Shown here: positions 38,118 to 46,571 of the stretch, one piece after another
How positions within the stretch are numbered: position 1 is the stretch's first letter
How the letters are laid out: every line of letters starts with the position of its first letter
From: CBDAUN01 sp965214615
Lineage (GTDB): Bacteria > Pseudomonadota > Gammaproteobacteria > Arenicellales > JAJDZL01
Reading direction: 5' to 3'
Assembly (NCBI GenBank): GCA_965214615.1
Contig: OZ243952.1
Location: forward strand, 1,736,001 to 1,800,000
DNA length: 64,000 nucleotides
Notes under the pieces: model-generated
Database searches by the model: none
What the model saw: the letters and a program-made list of their open reading frames with translations, nothing else
What the model was told of the DNA's origin: nothing
Program-made: the position numbers and the translations under genes

Positions 38118-40511
38118 TTGACTGTCCTAGCCACTTCTAAAGACAACGCAATTGAACCGTCGTTTGGAAATGCGTTGCCGCATTTTCTGCCTATTGCCGT
38201 CTTTCCGCTGATTTTTGCGGCCGCCGCGTACGGCGGTTGGTGGCTACTTGGCCCGCTCCTTTTCTTCACTGCAGCCTCCTTGCTGGAATCCTCGTTCGGC
38301 AAAGAGGACCGCAACATGGACCCCAAGACGACATCGGAAGCCGATCTGATCGCGTATAACCTGCCCGTCTGGCTATGGGCGGTGCTGTGGCCGACAGTTC
38401 TGATATATACGCTGTGGCAGATATTTGTGACTGGTCAGCATGCCTGGTGGGAAGGTGTTCTGCTGGCTGCTATTCTTACCATAGAAGGCCAGGCGATCTT
38501 CATCGTCGGACATGAACTGATCCACAGGCGCAATGCCTGGGAGCGCTACATTGGTGAATTTCTGCTGGCTTCAGGATCTTATCCCCACTACGCAACAGAG
38601 CACTTCTATATCCATCACGCCTATGCCGGTACGCCTATGGATGTCGGGTCAGCTCCCAAGGGACTGGGGTTCTGGCATTATTTTCCTCGCGAACTGCGGA
38701 AGAATCTAACCGAAGCATGGGCAATGGCGCAAAAGCGAATGGCGCGACGAAATCTGTCTGCGTGGCACTACAGCAATCCATTCTGGCGCTACGGAATTGA
38801 AACGGCAGCATGGTATGCATTCATCTATGCAATAGGGGGGTGGCTGTTCCTGCCTGTCTACATGATTCTGTGTCTAGGAACCGTGTTTTCCATGAAAGTC
38901 AGTAATTACATTCAGCACTACGGGTTGCGGCGAATCCGTTTGCCGAACGGGCGTTTTGAAAAGGTTCTGCCCAGACATGCCTGGAGCGCGAATGACAAGT
39001 TTGACAAGTGGATGTTTTTCAATTTTCAACGTCATGCGGATCATCACGTCGTCGCCGGCCGTTCCTACCCGCTTCTGCAGCACTACAGTGGCGATGCCTC
39101 GCCTCAGATGCCCGGCAATCATGCCGCAATGTTTCATCTGGCGCTTCGACCGAAACGCTGGTTTGAAACCATGGATCCGCTGGTTGATCAATGGCGGGCG
39201 CAATTCTATCCGCAGATCAAGGATTGGAGTGCCTATGACAGCCGTATTGCGCAACTGCGTCCGAAAGCGTTTGATGTCATTGCCGAAATATTTGAAGGTG
39301 CTCCGCGTTTTGCTCGTGCGATTGAACGGAATCCGGAACTGCTTGATACTTTGCAGTCGCGCGAATTCACCGATCTCGAAATTCCCGGAGGATTCGGACC
39401 CGATTCGCAGGCCGAAGCGGTCGCACGTAGCGGTCTGGTGCGGGTGTACTGGACGCATGAATTTGATGTCCAACAGATGAAAGAGCAATTGTCCGAAGCC
39501 CCGGTGCAGGATGCGGCCGATTCGGCAGAAATCGTCCGGAACTGGGTCAATGACAAAACCTTCCAGGTTGGCATGCACATCGTCAGAGGCAATCTGACAC
39601 CCATTGAAGCCGGCACTTCCCTGTCCAACATCGCCGAGGCTGCGGTCGCTACTGTTTTCGCAGCGGCAGTCGAGGATATCGAAGACCGGTACTATCAGGT
39701 CAAAGATGTTGCTGTGGCGGCCATAGCACTAGGGGATTTAGCCAGCAGGGAGGCTGCAGCCCGACTCTCTCTTGAACTCGCGGTGGTACATGAAGGCGCG
39801 CAAAACGAATTTGTTGCTAATTTGCTGCGACGTTTTGAAGAAGCTGTCGCGATACTTACTCGCGACAACCTTTTGTTCAAGCCGATGCGCCCCGGAAATC
39901 GAAATTTTACGCATTGCGCATTGAGTGAATGGCGCGACCAGATCAAGTCGAAAGGCGGTACTGCCAATCTGTCGAATGTAATCCGCACGCGGTGTATTTT
40001 TGTGACAGGAGATCACGGAATTCAATCTAAATTCGAAGCATTGCAAAGCAACCTTCTCGCTGACGGTGATATTAAGGAAGTGCTCATTTCTCAATTCAAG
40101 GAACATATCACGTCAGCCGATGCGGACGCGATGACATTGTTTCAAACTGCCGAATGGGGTTTGAAGCGAGTTGAAACCTATGCCCAGATTCTTAGGCTGA
40201 AGCATTTTTCCAATCTGACCTCATCCGACGATCCGGTCGTTCATGGAGCAGAATCGATCATTGGCAAGGCAGGGATCCAAGGCGTCATCGACAGCGCATC
40301 AAGCGACGAATCTGCCAATGCCGCTCGATTGTGGCGCAGCCTTGCCGGCATTCAGCGAATGTTGCTGGACGATAAGACTGATTCTAAAGACCTAAGCGAC
40401 AGCCACCGCTTGATTCTGGCTCTTGCCTGCGGTGCGTCGAATTACGATGCCCTTCTCGAGGCCGTTCGTGAAGCTGCCGCTGTCACTAGAAATCTGGAAT
40501 TTCCTGCATAG
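38118..40511 (+). CDS. AlkB-type diiron membrane hydroxylase fused to a degenerate GlnE-like domain
   Basis: 797 residues from TTG 38118 with AGGAGGGAG upstream. Residues ~20-350 have several membrane segments and the full AlkB-type histidine set: HELIH (132-136), EHFYIHH (161-167), NYIQHYGLRR (263-272) and QRHADHH (304-310), so an alkane/fatty-chain hydroxylase-like diiron site. Residues ~395-797 resemble the GlnE adenylyltransferase core: RNPELLDTLQSREF, an LSNIAEAAVATVFAAA segment, then VAVAAIALGDLASREAAARL aligning with the GlnE GKLGGRELN-SD-D motif. The two catalytic Asp read Ser and Glu, and GLKRVETYAQILRLKH matches GGLVDIEF-type sequence. The domain looks catalytically dead. Fusion and role are inference; it probably oxidises the peptide or a lipid partner. 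It is followed by the cyclodehydratase gene. Confidence 0.75.
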   Translation: MTVLATSKDNAIEPSFGNALPHFLPIAVFPLIFAAAAYGGWWLLGPLLFFTAASLLESSFGKEDRNMDPKTTSEADLIAYNLPVWLWAVLWPTVLIYTLWQIFVTGQHAWWEGVLLAAILTIEGQAIFIVGHELIHRRNAWERYIGEFLLASGSYPHYATEHFYIHHAYAGTPMDVGSAPKGLGFWHYFPRELRKNLTEAWAMAQKRMARRNLSAWHYSNPFWRYGIETAAWYAFIYAIGGWLFLPVYMILCLGTVFSMKVSNYIQHYGLRRIRLPNGRFEKVLPRHAWSANDKFDKWMFFNFQRHADHHVVAGRSYPLLQHYSGDASPQMPGNHAAMFHLALRPKRWFETMDPLVDQWRAQFYPQIKDWSAYDSRIAQLRPKAFDVIAEIFEGAPRFARAIERNPELLDTLQSREFTDLEIPGGFGPDSQAEAVARSGLVRVYWTHEFDVQQMKEQLSEAPVQDAADSAEIVRNWVNDKTFQVGMHIVRGNLTPIEAGTSLSNIAEAAVATVFAAAVEDIEDRYYQVKDVAVAAIALGDLASREAAARLSLELAVVHEGAQNEFVANLLRRFEEAVAILTRDNLLFKPMRPGNRNFTHCALSEWRDQIKSKGGTANLSNVIRTRCIFVTGDHGIQSKFEALQSNLLADGDIKEVLISQFKEHITSADADAMTLFQTAEWGLKRVETYAQILRLKHFSNLTSSDDPVVHGAESIIGKAGIQGVIDSASSDESANAARLWRSLAGIQRMLLDDKTDSKDLSDSHRLILALACGASNYDALLEAVREAAAVTRNLEFPA

Positions 40512-40541
40512 TTTGCAACTCGCATATCGCCTCAGATCGAT

Positions 40542-40577
40542 ACGTGCTTTGCGGCACCCGACGCTGATCGTTTTTTG
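40542..40577 (+). terminator. Weak terminator-like structure after the hydroxylase fusion gene
   Basis: GTGC and GCAC pair around 40543-40558, with nearby GATC repeats that can extend the stem, followed by TTTTTT at 40572-40577. The stem is imperfect, so read-through into the cyclodehydratase gene is likely. Confidence 0.3.
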
Positions 40578-40636
40578 AACGGCGGCCGGACAAACGCTTC
40601 TTTATTCATTACCGCAAATTCAATCATCGCGCACGC

Positions 40637-42940
40637 ATGTCAGCACACGAGCACTTCAAGTCAATCGCAGCGAAACAGCAAACGCTGGAACGGCCGATGC
40701 TGACTCCGCATCTGCAGTTCCGTACAATCGAAAAAGACAAGGTGCTGCTGGTTTCCGAGACTTTCAATACCTTGCTGCACGGACAGGTGTATGCAGATGT
40801 GCTGGCAGTTGCTGACGGACAGCGCAATCTGGATGAAATTTCAGCGACGCTGCTGCCGGTTCATCCGCAAAGCACTGTCGACTCAGCATTGAAGAGCCTG
40901 GCCGCACGCGGATATCTCATTGAGAGCCAATTCAAAATGGAGTTGAGCCAGGCAGCGTATTGGACTTCAATCGGTACAACTCCGACCGAGGTCGAACAAG
41001 TGCTAGGCGAGCGCACGGTCTCAATTGAAGGTGATGATGACGGTCGACTGACCGACCGCCTCCATGCGCTTGGCGCTGTCATCGATTCCAGCCAGCCTTC
41101 GCTGTCGGTGTACATTTGCGAAGACTATTTGGACCAGTACGTACGTGAACTCAACCGATGTCATCTTCGTGCCGGAACCTCCTGGATGCTCATTCGTCCG
41201 AAAGGCATGCACCCCATGTTCGGCCCAGTTTTTCAGCCTGCAAGGGACCGCCCGTGCTGGGAATGCCTGGCTCATCGAATGCGTAATAATAACGAAGTTC
41301 ATTCATTTATTCGCAATCGGGAAGGCGAGGACGCGGCTTTCCGTGCCCGCATTGCGCAGCCGTTGGCGTTGGACAGTATCTTCGGCTTGATTGCGTTGAA
41401 AATCGCCGCGTGGCTTGTGCTCGGCAGATCGGCGGTACTCCATGACCACGTAGTGACGTTCGATGTTTCCGGCATGAATGCGACGAATCATCCGGTCATG
41501 CATCGTCCGCAGTGTGCAAGCTGCGGCGATTCCGAACAGCGGCGCCCAGATCGCAAGCCCAAGGCGATCACTTTGCAGCAGAATCCGAAAGCGCTTCAGA
41601 CAAGCGGCGGCGTCCGCGTCCGTTCGCCGGCTGAAACAATTGAGCAATATCGTCATTTGGTCAGCCCTGTCAGCGGGGTCGTGACATGGGTCAAGCCTGC
41701 GGCTTCGTCAACCGATCCCTGGCTGCATGTGCACTGGGCTGGTAGCAACCTTGCATTGAGAATAAAGAATCTCAGTTCTCTGAGGCGCAGTCTCAGGAGC
41801 AAGAGCGCAGGCAAGGGTACGACGGCCGAACAATCCGAAGTCGGTGCGCTTTGCGAGGCGGTTGAACGCTACAGCGGCATCTTTCATGGTGATGAAATAC
41901 GCATACGGAAACGATTCGTTGACTTTGAGGAGCAACTCGAAGAAAGAGCGATTCACCCGAATGATGTGCAACTATTCAGTGACAATCAACTTGACAACGC
42001 CGACAGAATCAATGCGCAAGGCCACTTTTACAACATTGTCCCGCATCGTTTTGATACGAATCGCGAGATTGAGTGGACGCCTGTCTGGTCGCTCACTCAG
42101 AGACGGCACTGTTATTTGCCGACTGCTCTGCTCTATGGCATGGCTCCGGAGCAGCCTGACGGGACGAGGCTGTGGGCTGACTCCAACGGGTGCGCCGCCG
42201 GCAACACCATTGAGGAGGCAATTCTGCAGGGGTTTCTGGAACTGATAGAACGCGATGCCTTTGCGATCTGGTGGTACAACCGACTTCATCGGCCTGGATT
42301 GGATCTCGAAAGCTTCAACGACGAGTATTTGACTGAGACGGTCGAATACTACCGCAAATACAATCGCGAAGTGTGGCTGCTCGATCTGACTGGCGATTTC
42401 AACATCCCGGTTTTTGTTGCCCTCTCAAGGCGCAATGATCGCGAAGTTGAGGATATAATCTACGGTGCAGGGGCGCATCTAGATCCGCATATTGCCGCCT
42501 TGAGAGCTGTCTGTGAACTGAATCAGTGCTTGACATGGGTTCCGAAACCCGGCCTGTATTCAGATCGATACGTGATTGATGATCCTATGTGTCTGAAATG
42601 GTGGAAGACTGCAAGGCTTGCCAATCACTCCTATCTTGCGCCCGCCGAAAACATCGAACTTCGCAGGCGCAGTGACTTCAGGGTGCAAGCCAATGAGGAT
42701 CTGTTGCAGGATATTGAATGGTGCCGTTCCCAAGTGGAAGCTAAAGGTATGGAGTTTTTGGTGCTGGATCAAACCCGCCCTGATGTTGGCATGCCGGTTG
42801 TACGGGTGATTGTTCCAGGGCTCCGTCATTTCTGGGAACGGTTGGCGCCGGGACGGCTGTATGATGTGCCTGTAGAGCTTGGCTTGAGAGAAGAGACTCT
42901 TGGCGAAACCGACATGAACCCCGATTCTGTGATCGCTTGA
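40637..42940 (+). CDS. TOMM cyclodehydratase: fused leader-binding/E1-like and YcaO protein
   Basis: 767 residues. Residues ~20-97 look like a winged-helix peptide-recognition element (RTIEKDKVLLVSETFNTLLHG, YADVLAVADG). Residues ~100-300 form an E1-like domain with zinc cysteines C207/C210 (CWEC) and C293/C296 (CASC). Residues ~335-767 are YcaO, with ATP and Mg motifs QSEVGALCEAVERYSG (400-414) and GFLELIERDAFAIWWYNR. This domain order is that of the fused C-D proteins such as the PatD/TruD type. It would turn Cys/Ser of the precursor into thiazoline/oxazoline with ATP. The C-terminus lacks the PxPxP tail seen in many TOMM YcaO proteins. The precursor gene follows 209 bp downstream. Confidence 0.9.
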   Translation: MSAHEHFKSIAAKQQTLERPMLTPHLQFRTIEKDKVLLVSETFNTLLHGQVYADVLAVADGQRNLDEISATLLPVHPQSTVDSALKSLAARGYLIESQFKMELSQAAYWTSIGTTPTEVEQVLGERTVSIEGDDDGRLTDRLHALGAVIDSSQPSLSVYICEDYLDQYVRELNRCHLRAGTSWMLIRPKGMHPMFGPVFQPARDRPCWECLAHRMRNNNEVHSFIRNREGEDAAFRARIAQPLALDSIFGLIALKIAAWLVLGRSAVLHDHVVTFDVSGMNATNHPVMHRPQCASCGDSEQRRPDRKPKAITLQQNPKALQTSGGVRVRSPAETIEQYRHLVSPVSGVVTWVKPAASSTDPWLHVHWAGSNLALRIKNLSSLRRSLRSKSAGKGTTAEQSEVGALCEAVERYSGIFHGDEIRIRKRFVDFEEQLEERAIHPNDVQLFSDNQLDNADRINAQGHFYNIVPHRFDTNREIEWTPVWSLTQRRHCYLPTALLYGMAPEQPDGTRLWADSNGCAAGNTIEEAILQGFLELIERDAFAIWWYNRLHRPGLDLESFNDEYLTETVEYYRKYNREVWLLDLTGDFNIPVFVALSRRNDREVEDIIYGAGAHLDPHIAALRAVCELNQCLTWVPKPGLYSDRYVIDDPMCLKWWKTARLANHSYLAPAENIELRRRSDFRVQANEDLLQDIEWCRSQVEAKGMEFLVLDQTRPDVGMPVVRVIVPGLRHFWERLAPGRLYDVPVELGLREETLGETDMNPDSVIA

Positions 42941-43015
42941 AGTCCAGATTGAGATATTTTTTTTGTTGCACGACAATTTAGTTTTTGCAGCAAAGCGACG
43001 AATTAATTTTAAAAC

Positions 43016-43045
43016 TTGCAAAACTCAACTACTTTGTGGTATAGT
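43016..43045 (+). promoter_or_regulatory. Strong promoter of the precursor peptide gene
   Basis: TTGCAA (43016-43021), 18-base spacer, TATAGT (43040-43045), in an AT-rich gap, 104 bases before the precursor start. The layout is almost the same as the rpsB promoter. A separate promoter allows precursor output above that of the enzymes. Confidence 0.6.
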
Positions 43046-43149
43046 TCGGGAGCAATGCGATACACCAATTAATTATCGCAAATCTTTTAATTTTTATCGC
43101 CAAGCGGCGACACTAAGTTTTATTTTGTTTAACTCATAGAGGTGAAATT

Positions 43150-43401
43150 ATGAAAAGGGGAGAAGAAATGCTATTGCAGATTGTTGACAAATGTTCTTCG
43201 GACTCGGATTTCAGGGCGCAAATGCTATCAAATCCTAAGTCGACAATCAGTGACGAGTTTGGAATCACGATCCCTGATTCTATGAATGTGGTCGTTCATG
43301 AAAGCGATTTGCAAACTGTGCATATCGCTCTTCCGCCGAATCCCTACATGAGCGAAGAACAGTTGGAAGCGATTTCCGCTGGTCTTTCTTGCTGTGTCTA
43401 G
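43150..43401 (+). CDS. NHLP-leader RiPP precursor with LSCCV core
   Basis: 83 residues; ATG with GAGGTG upstream. Residues 1-78 match the nitrile-hydratase-like leader peptide: DSDFRAQMLSNPKSTISDEF, GITIPDSMNVVVHES, TVHIALPPNP and the end SEEQLEAISAG. The last part is a double-glycine-type cleavage site with Leu at -7, Ile at -4 and Ala-Gly at -2/-1. Cleavage there leaves a five-residue core, Leu-Ser-Cys-Cys-Val, in which Ser, Cys and Cys are all heterocyclisable. The neighbouring cyclodehydratase and C39-peptidase exporter fit modification and export. The leader also holds one Cys (C15). An alternative is cleavage elsewhere, but no other double-glycine-like site is visible. Confidence 0.9.
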   Translation: MKRGEEMLLQIVDKCSSDSDFRAQMLSNPKSTISDEFGITIPDSMNVVVHESDLQTVHIALPPNPYMSEEQLEAISAGLSCCV

Positions 43402-43489
43402 GTGGCAGCAAATTTGCTGAAAAAATGACTGGAATAAATCGCTAAATTTGCCTTGTAAATTTACGCGACTACACCGGCATTCTGACAAT

Positions 43490-43533
43490 GTTAAGGTTAG
43501 AGTTACTGCTTCGCTGTCGACTCTAACCTTAAC
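43490..43533 (+). repeat. Dispersed hairpin element, copy C
   Basis: A perfect 14-bp stem, GTTAAGGTTAGAGT (43490-43503) with ACTCTAACCTTAAC (43520-43533), around TACTGCTTCGCTGTCG. The apical part aligns with copies A (17321) and B (55659), while the outer arms differ and remain complementary. It lies 88 bases after the precursor stop and before the terminator, so it would be in the 3' part of the precursor transcript. Confidence 0.65.
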
Positions 43534-43558
43534 AGTTTAACATTTGAGCTTGAAATTG

Positions 43559-43594
43559 TGCCGGTAGTGCGAACGCCTACCACGGCAATTTTTT
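43559..43594 (+). terminator. Rho-independent terminator after the precursor gene
   Basis: TGCCGGTAG (43559-43567) pairs with CTAC (43577-43580) and CGGCA (43583-43587) with a two-base bulge, followed by ATTTTTT. This closes the plus-strand RiPP transcript. Confidence 0.65.
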
Positions 43595-43682
43595 GTTTGG
43601 CGCGTTAGGGGCCCATGGTTCCTGAAGCGGAAAATCCCGCCGATTTTGCAGGAACGGGTGGCTGATACAGCGCCGCATCGTC

Positions 43683-43942
43683 CTATGTAGGCAGAATATT
43701 AACCGCATTCGTTGCGACTTGCGGTGTCGGAAGCGAAGTTTTTAGTCCGTTTCCGGCCCTGATCCGGCATCGTTCTTCGTCGAAGGTGTTGGGGTTGTCA
43801 AGAATGTTGCGCATCACCTCGGCCGCCCCATGGTCTCCGTTCAGCTGAAGCAAGGCATCTGCATTGGCGACCGTCAGGCTTGCAAAGACACTTAGAACCG
43901 CGGATACCCGTTTTGCGCGTACCCGCTGTCAATACCCGGAGC
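43683..43942 (-). pseudogene. Possible remnant of a transposase C-terminus
   Basis: A short minus-strand frame without a good start reads VSAVLSVFASLTVANADALL, then HGAAEVMRNILDNPNTFDEE followed by RCRIRAGNG. This recalls the C-terminal H-E-M...D...DEDRCRIRTGNGPEN pattern of ISAs1/IS4-like transposases. Only about 80 codons remain, and the catalytic part is absent. The match is from memory and weak. Confidence 0.35.
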
Positions 43943-43954
43943 CGATATTGACAG
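43926..43954 (-). terminator. Hairpin after the minus-strand operon
   Basis: CTGTCAATA (43926-43934) and TATTGACAG (43946-43954) form a perfect 9-bp stem with an 11-base loop, 20 bases beyond the stop of the last minus-strand gene. No T tract follows on the minus strand, so termination would be weak or factor-dependent. Confidence 0.4.
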
Positions 43955-43974
43955 ACGGTCGGAGACAGGACGTG

Positions 43975-45093
43975 TCAATCTCCGGCAACAGTTGAAAGCA
44001 CTAGAAAAGTATACGCTTTAGCTGCTGTAAGTCCGTGCCCGCGAATAACCAGCTTAATGTGATGTATTCCGCGCAGCAGAACAAAGCGTCCAGAATTCCC
44101 GAACAGCACAGTCGGCTTTGCAACCCATTGCGCAAGTGGCTGGATCTTTTCTGGGAAAATCAGATCCTCCTGGCTGATGGCATCTAAGAATGGATGCCAT
44201 ACTTGCATGTCGTCCAGCCAGTAGCGAGGATCATTTGTATACCGTTGCTTGACCATCAATGTCAAGCCGAGCGCTGGTCCGATACCGTCGTCCTGTACAT
44301 CAAAAGAAAGCCCGGTTCTGGAAAAATCCATACGTTGCTGAAAGCGGGCGATGACTGAATCGACTGCTGAACGGCATCCTGGCCAAGCTATTTCGCCAAG
44401 GTATCTGTCGACATCCTGGCGAGATTCAAAGCCCATTGCTGCCAGTCGAATAGCCCGGGAGCGCGACGGAAAAACTCCGAAAGAATCGGTACGTATATTG
44501 TCCGATTGTGCCAGGTAGGCTTGATTTAAGTTTTCAAGCTGCAAACTGCTCATTTGCCAGCCTGCCGATGAAGCAATTGATTCCGCTACCAGTCGGACGT
44601 CTTCTGCTCGGTTTTTGGCGCCGAAAATTGGGAGCTGATCGGGCCTTACGAATATGCCAGGAAGCGGACTGTCGCCGTTCTTGGCCGATCCGATGTCATA
44701 TTCGAGCATTAATTTGCGGCCGACAATTTTACGCAGTCGGGAGTCTTTGGCGTCCATCAGCGCGAAAAGCCGGGTCAAAGCGCGTACGTCTTCGCCAATC
44801 TCGCAGTCTATGTCCCTTCTCAGGAAAGCTTTTCCAGCACTGGTATTGTTTGTCAAAGTGACCCCAAGATCCGCTACCGGTGCTCCTGTATGCAGCGGAA
44901 ATTCAAAGCCAAACGGCTGAGCCCCCATCGTTATAGGGAGATTGCCTGCACGCGTCAGCACGCGGGCCCAGGTCTGATCGTCGATTAGTACCGGCGAAAT
45001 CAGATTTCGAAACTGTGACAGCAAATCTGCCATCGTGTTCCCCTCGCGGGGCAGCCGTTTCTCGGTTAGTGCAACCGCTTCCTCTAAGTTCAA
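43975..45093 (-). CDS. Conserved protein of unknown function, RiPP-cluster paralogue 2
   Basis: 372 residues from a TTG with AGGATAGG upstream. No signal peptide or membrane segment. It is clearly a paralogue of the gene at 45317-46459: shared features are MNxxxAVxLTxxRL at the start, LPITMGAQPFGFEFPLH, GRKLMLEYD, TDSFGVFPSRSRAI, GLTLMVKQRYTNDPRYWLDD and RGIHHIKLV near the C-terminus. I do not recognise an enzyme motif. The RYWLDD...RGIHHIKLV layout recalls unnamed proteins seen near NHLP and lanthipeptide clusters (from memory, low certainty). Last gene of the minus-strand operon. Confidence 0.8.
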   Translation of the reverse strand: MNLEEAVALTEKRLPREGNTMADLLSQFRNLISPVLIDDQTWARVLTRAGNLPITMGAQPFGFEFPLHTGAPVADLGVTLTNNTSAGKAFLRRDIDCEIGEDVRALTRLFALMDAKDSRLRKIVGRKLMLEYDIGSAKNGDSPLPGIFVRPDQLPIFGAKNRAEDVRLVAESIASSAGWQMSSLQLENLNQAYLAQSDNIRTDSFGVFPSRSRAIRLAAMGFESRQDVDRYLGEIAWPGCRSAVDSVIARFQQRMDFSRTGLSFDVQDDGIGPALGLTLMVKQRYTNDPRYWLDDMQVWHPFLDAISQEDLIFPEKIQPLAQWVAKPTVLFGNSGRFVLLRGIHHIKLVIRGHGLTAAKAYTFLVLSTVAGD

Positions 45094-45316
45094 TTTGACC
45101 TATCCTAATTGTGATCGAAATTTGCTGTGTCGCATTGCTGCCATATGTCGACCCAGCCGGTCGTACAGAATGACACGGTATATGACATGTGCTTTCGTGT
45201 CTTGCTTGTGTCGGAACTGAATGACTCCGAGCTGAATCAGGCGTCAGTGCGACAATTGAATTCAAAAGGCATGCTTCAGACCCTGACATCCCAGAAACTG
45301 AACACGATCGAACCAG

Positions 45317-46459
45317 TCAGTGCAAAGCGCTCCGACCATTATTGCCGGAAACTGCGGACAGCGCCATATACAAAAAGGCGTTGACCTTCGTTAGCTCACA
45401 TCCGTCGAATACCAGTTTGATGTGGTGAATTCCGCGAAGCTGAACAAAATATCCGGAATTTGCCAATAGTTTCGATGGTTTCGAAGCCCAATTCGCCAGG
45501 GCTTCGGATTTGCACGGCACCGCCAGTTCTTCTAGGCGCAAAGCGCTTAGAATTGGATCCCAATCGGTCAAGCCATCAATCCAGTAACGAGGTCCCTTTG
45601 CGTGTCTTTGCTTCACGATCAGCATCATCCCAAGCCGAGGTTCAAATCCTTCGGCGCTAACGTCAATGTTCAATCCTATTCGGGCGATTTCCACATGTTT
45701 CTCGAAACGGGCGATTATTGCATCCACTGCAGACAGCCGTCCTGACCAGCCCGCGTTAACGAGATAGTCGCGAATGGCCTGACGGGATTTGAATCCCAGC
45801 ACTGCGAATTGCAGTGTCTGGGTGTGTGAAGGCGATATGCCGAAAGAATCTATGCGCGTGTCTTCCGGTGACGCGAGGTAGATTTGCCTGACTCTATCCA
45901 ATTGACTGTTGCTGATTTGCCGTCCCATCGCGCTGGCAAGCGCACCAGCTATAAGGCATACGTCGCTTGCTCTGCCCGCAGCGCCAGCAACCGGAAAGGG
46001 GTCAGGCTTGAGGAATATGCCGGGCAGTAAACGGTCGCTGCCGTCGGCGTCGCGCATGGTATTGTATTTCAGCATCATCTTACGACCGACTATGTTCCGA
46101 AGCGGCGAGTTCTCAGCCTCTATCTGCCCGCAAAGGTGCGAAACTGCATGTACTGCTTCAAAGTTTCTGTCGTCGGATGTGCGTTGCAGAAATTCCGTCG
46201 CCGAGCGGGTTCCGCTAGCAAGCGCAACGAAAAGCTTAGCTGCCGTCTCCTCGGAATGCATCGGTATCTCAAAAAAAAATGGATGTGCCCCCATTGCTAT
46301 AGGCAGTCTGTTTGCACGCTCAAGAACAGATTTCCACCCGGCAGATCCGATAAGATTATTTGATATCGTTGCGCGGAATTGCTTCAGTAAATCCTCCATG
46401 GTGCGTCCCTCGTTCGCAAGACGCTCCTGGGTCAGCAAGACAGCTTTGTCAATGTTCAT
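45317..46459 (-). CDS. Conserved protein of unknown function, RiPP-cluster paralogue 1
   Basis: 380 residues from an ATG. It is a paralogue of the next gene downstream, with the same block order: LPIAMGAHPFFFEIPMH, GRKMMLKYN, DSFGISPSHTQTLQFAVLGF, GMMLIVKQRHAKGPRYWIDG and LRGIHHIKLVF. Identity appears moderate, so the duplication is old. Soluble, with no signal peptide. It is separated from the paralogue by 223 bp and from the upstream ABC transporter gene by 112 bp. A role in precursor maturation, scaffolding or immunity is possible; nothing in the sequence decides. Confidence 0.8.
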   Translation of the reverse strand: MNIDKAVLLTQERLANEGRTMEDLLKQFRATISNNLIGSAGWKSVLERANRLPIAMGAHPFFFEIPMHSEETAAKLFVALASGTRSATEFLQRTSDDRNFEAVHAVSHLCGQIEAENSPLRNIVGRKMMLKYNTMRDADGSDRLLPGIFLKPDPFPVAGAAGRASDVCLIAGALASAMGRQISNSQLDRVRQIYLASPEDTRIDSFGISPSHTQTLQFAVLGFKSRQAIRDYLVNAGWSGRLSAVDAIIARFEKHVEIARIGLNIDVSAEGFEPRLGMMLIVKQRHAKGPRYWIDGLTDWDPILSALRLEELAVPCKSEALANWASKPSKLLANSGYFVQLRGIHHIKLVFDGCELTKVNAFLYMALSAVSGNNGRSALH

Positions 46460-46571
46460 TGCCTGATTCCTGCGGGATCGGCGGACGGATCACCGGTTTG
46501 CCGGCGCGTGCGAACTGTCCGGAGGTCCAAATCTGAGCGAATCATCATCAAACGCAAAGAACTCGGTTCAT

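Larger units (their letters stand above)
43595..43974. other. Gap between the convergent RiPP operons
   Basis: No intact gene. It holds a nested inverted repeat (GTTCCTG 43618-43624 with CAGGAAC 43649-43655; AAAATC with GATTTT inside), a possible transposase remnant (43683-43942) and the hairpin at 43926-43954. Confidence 0.5.
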
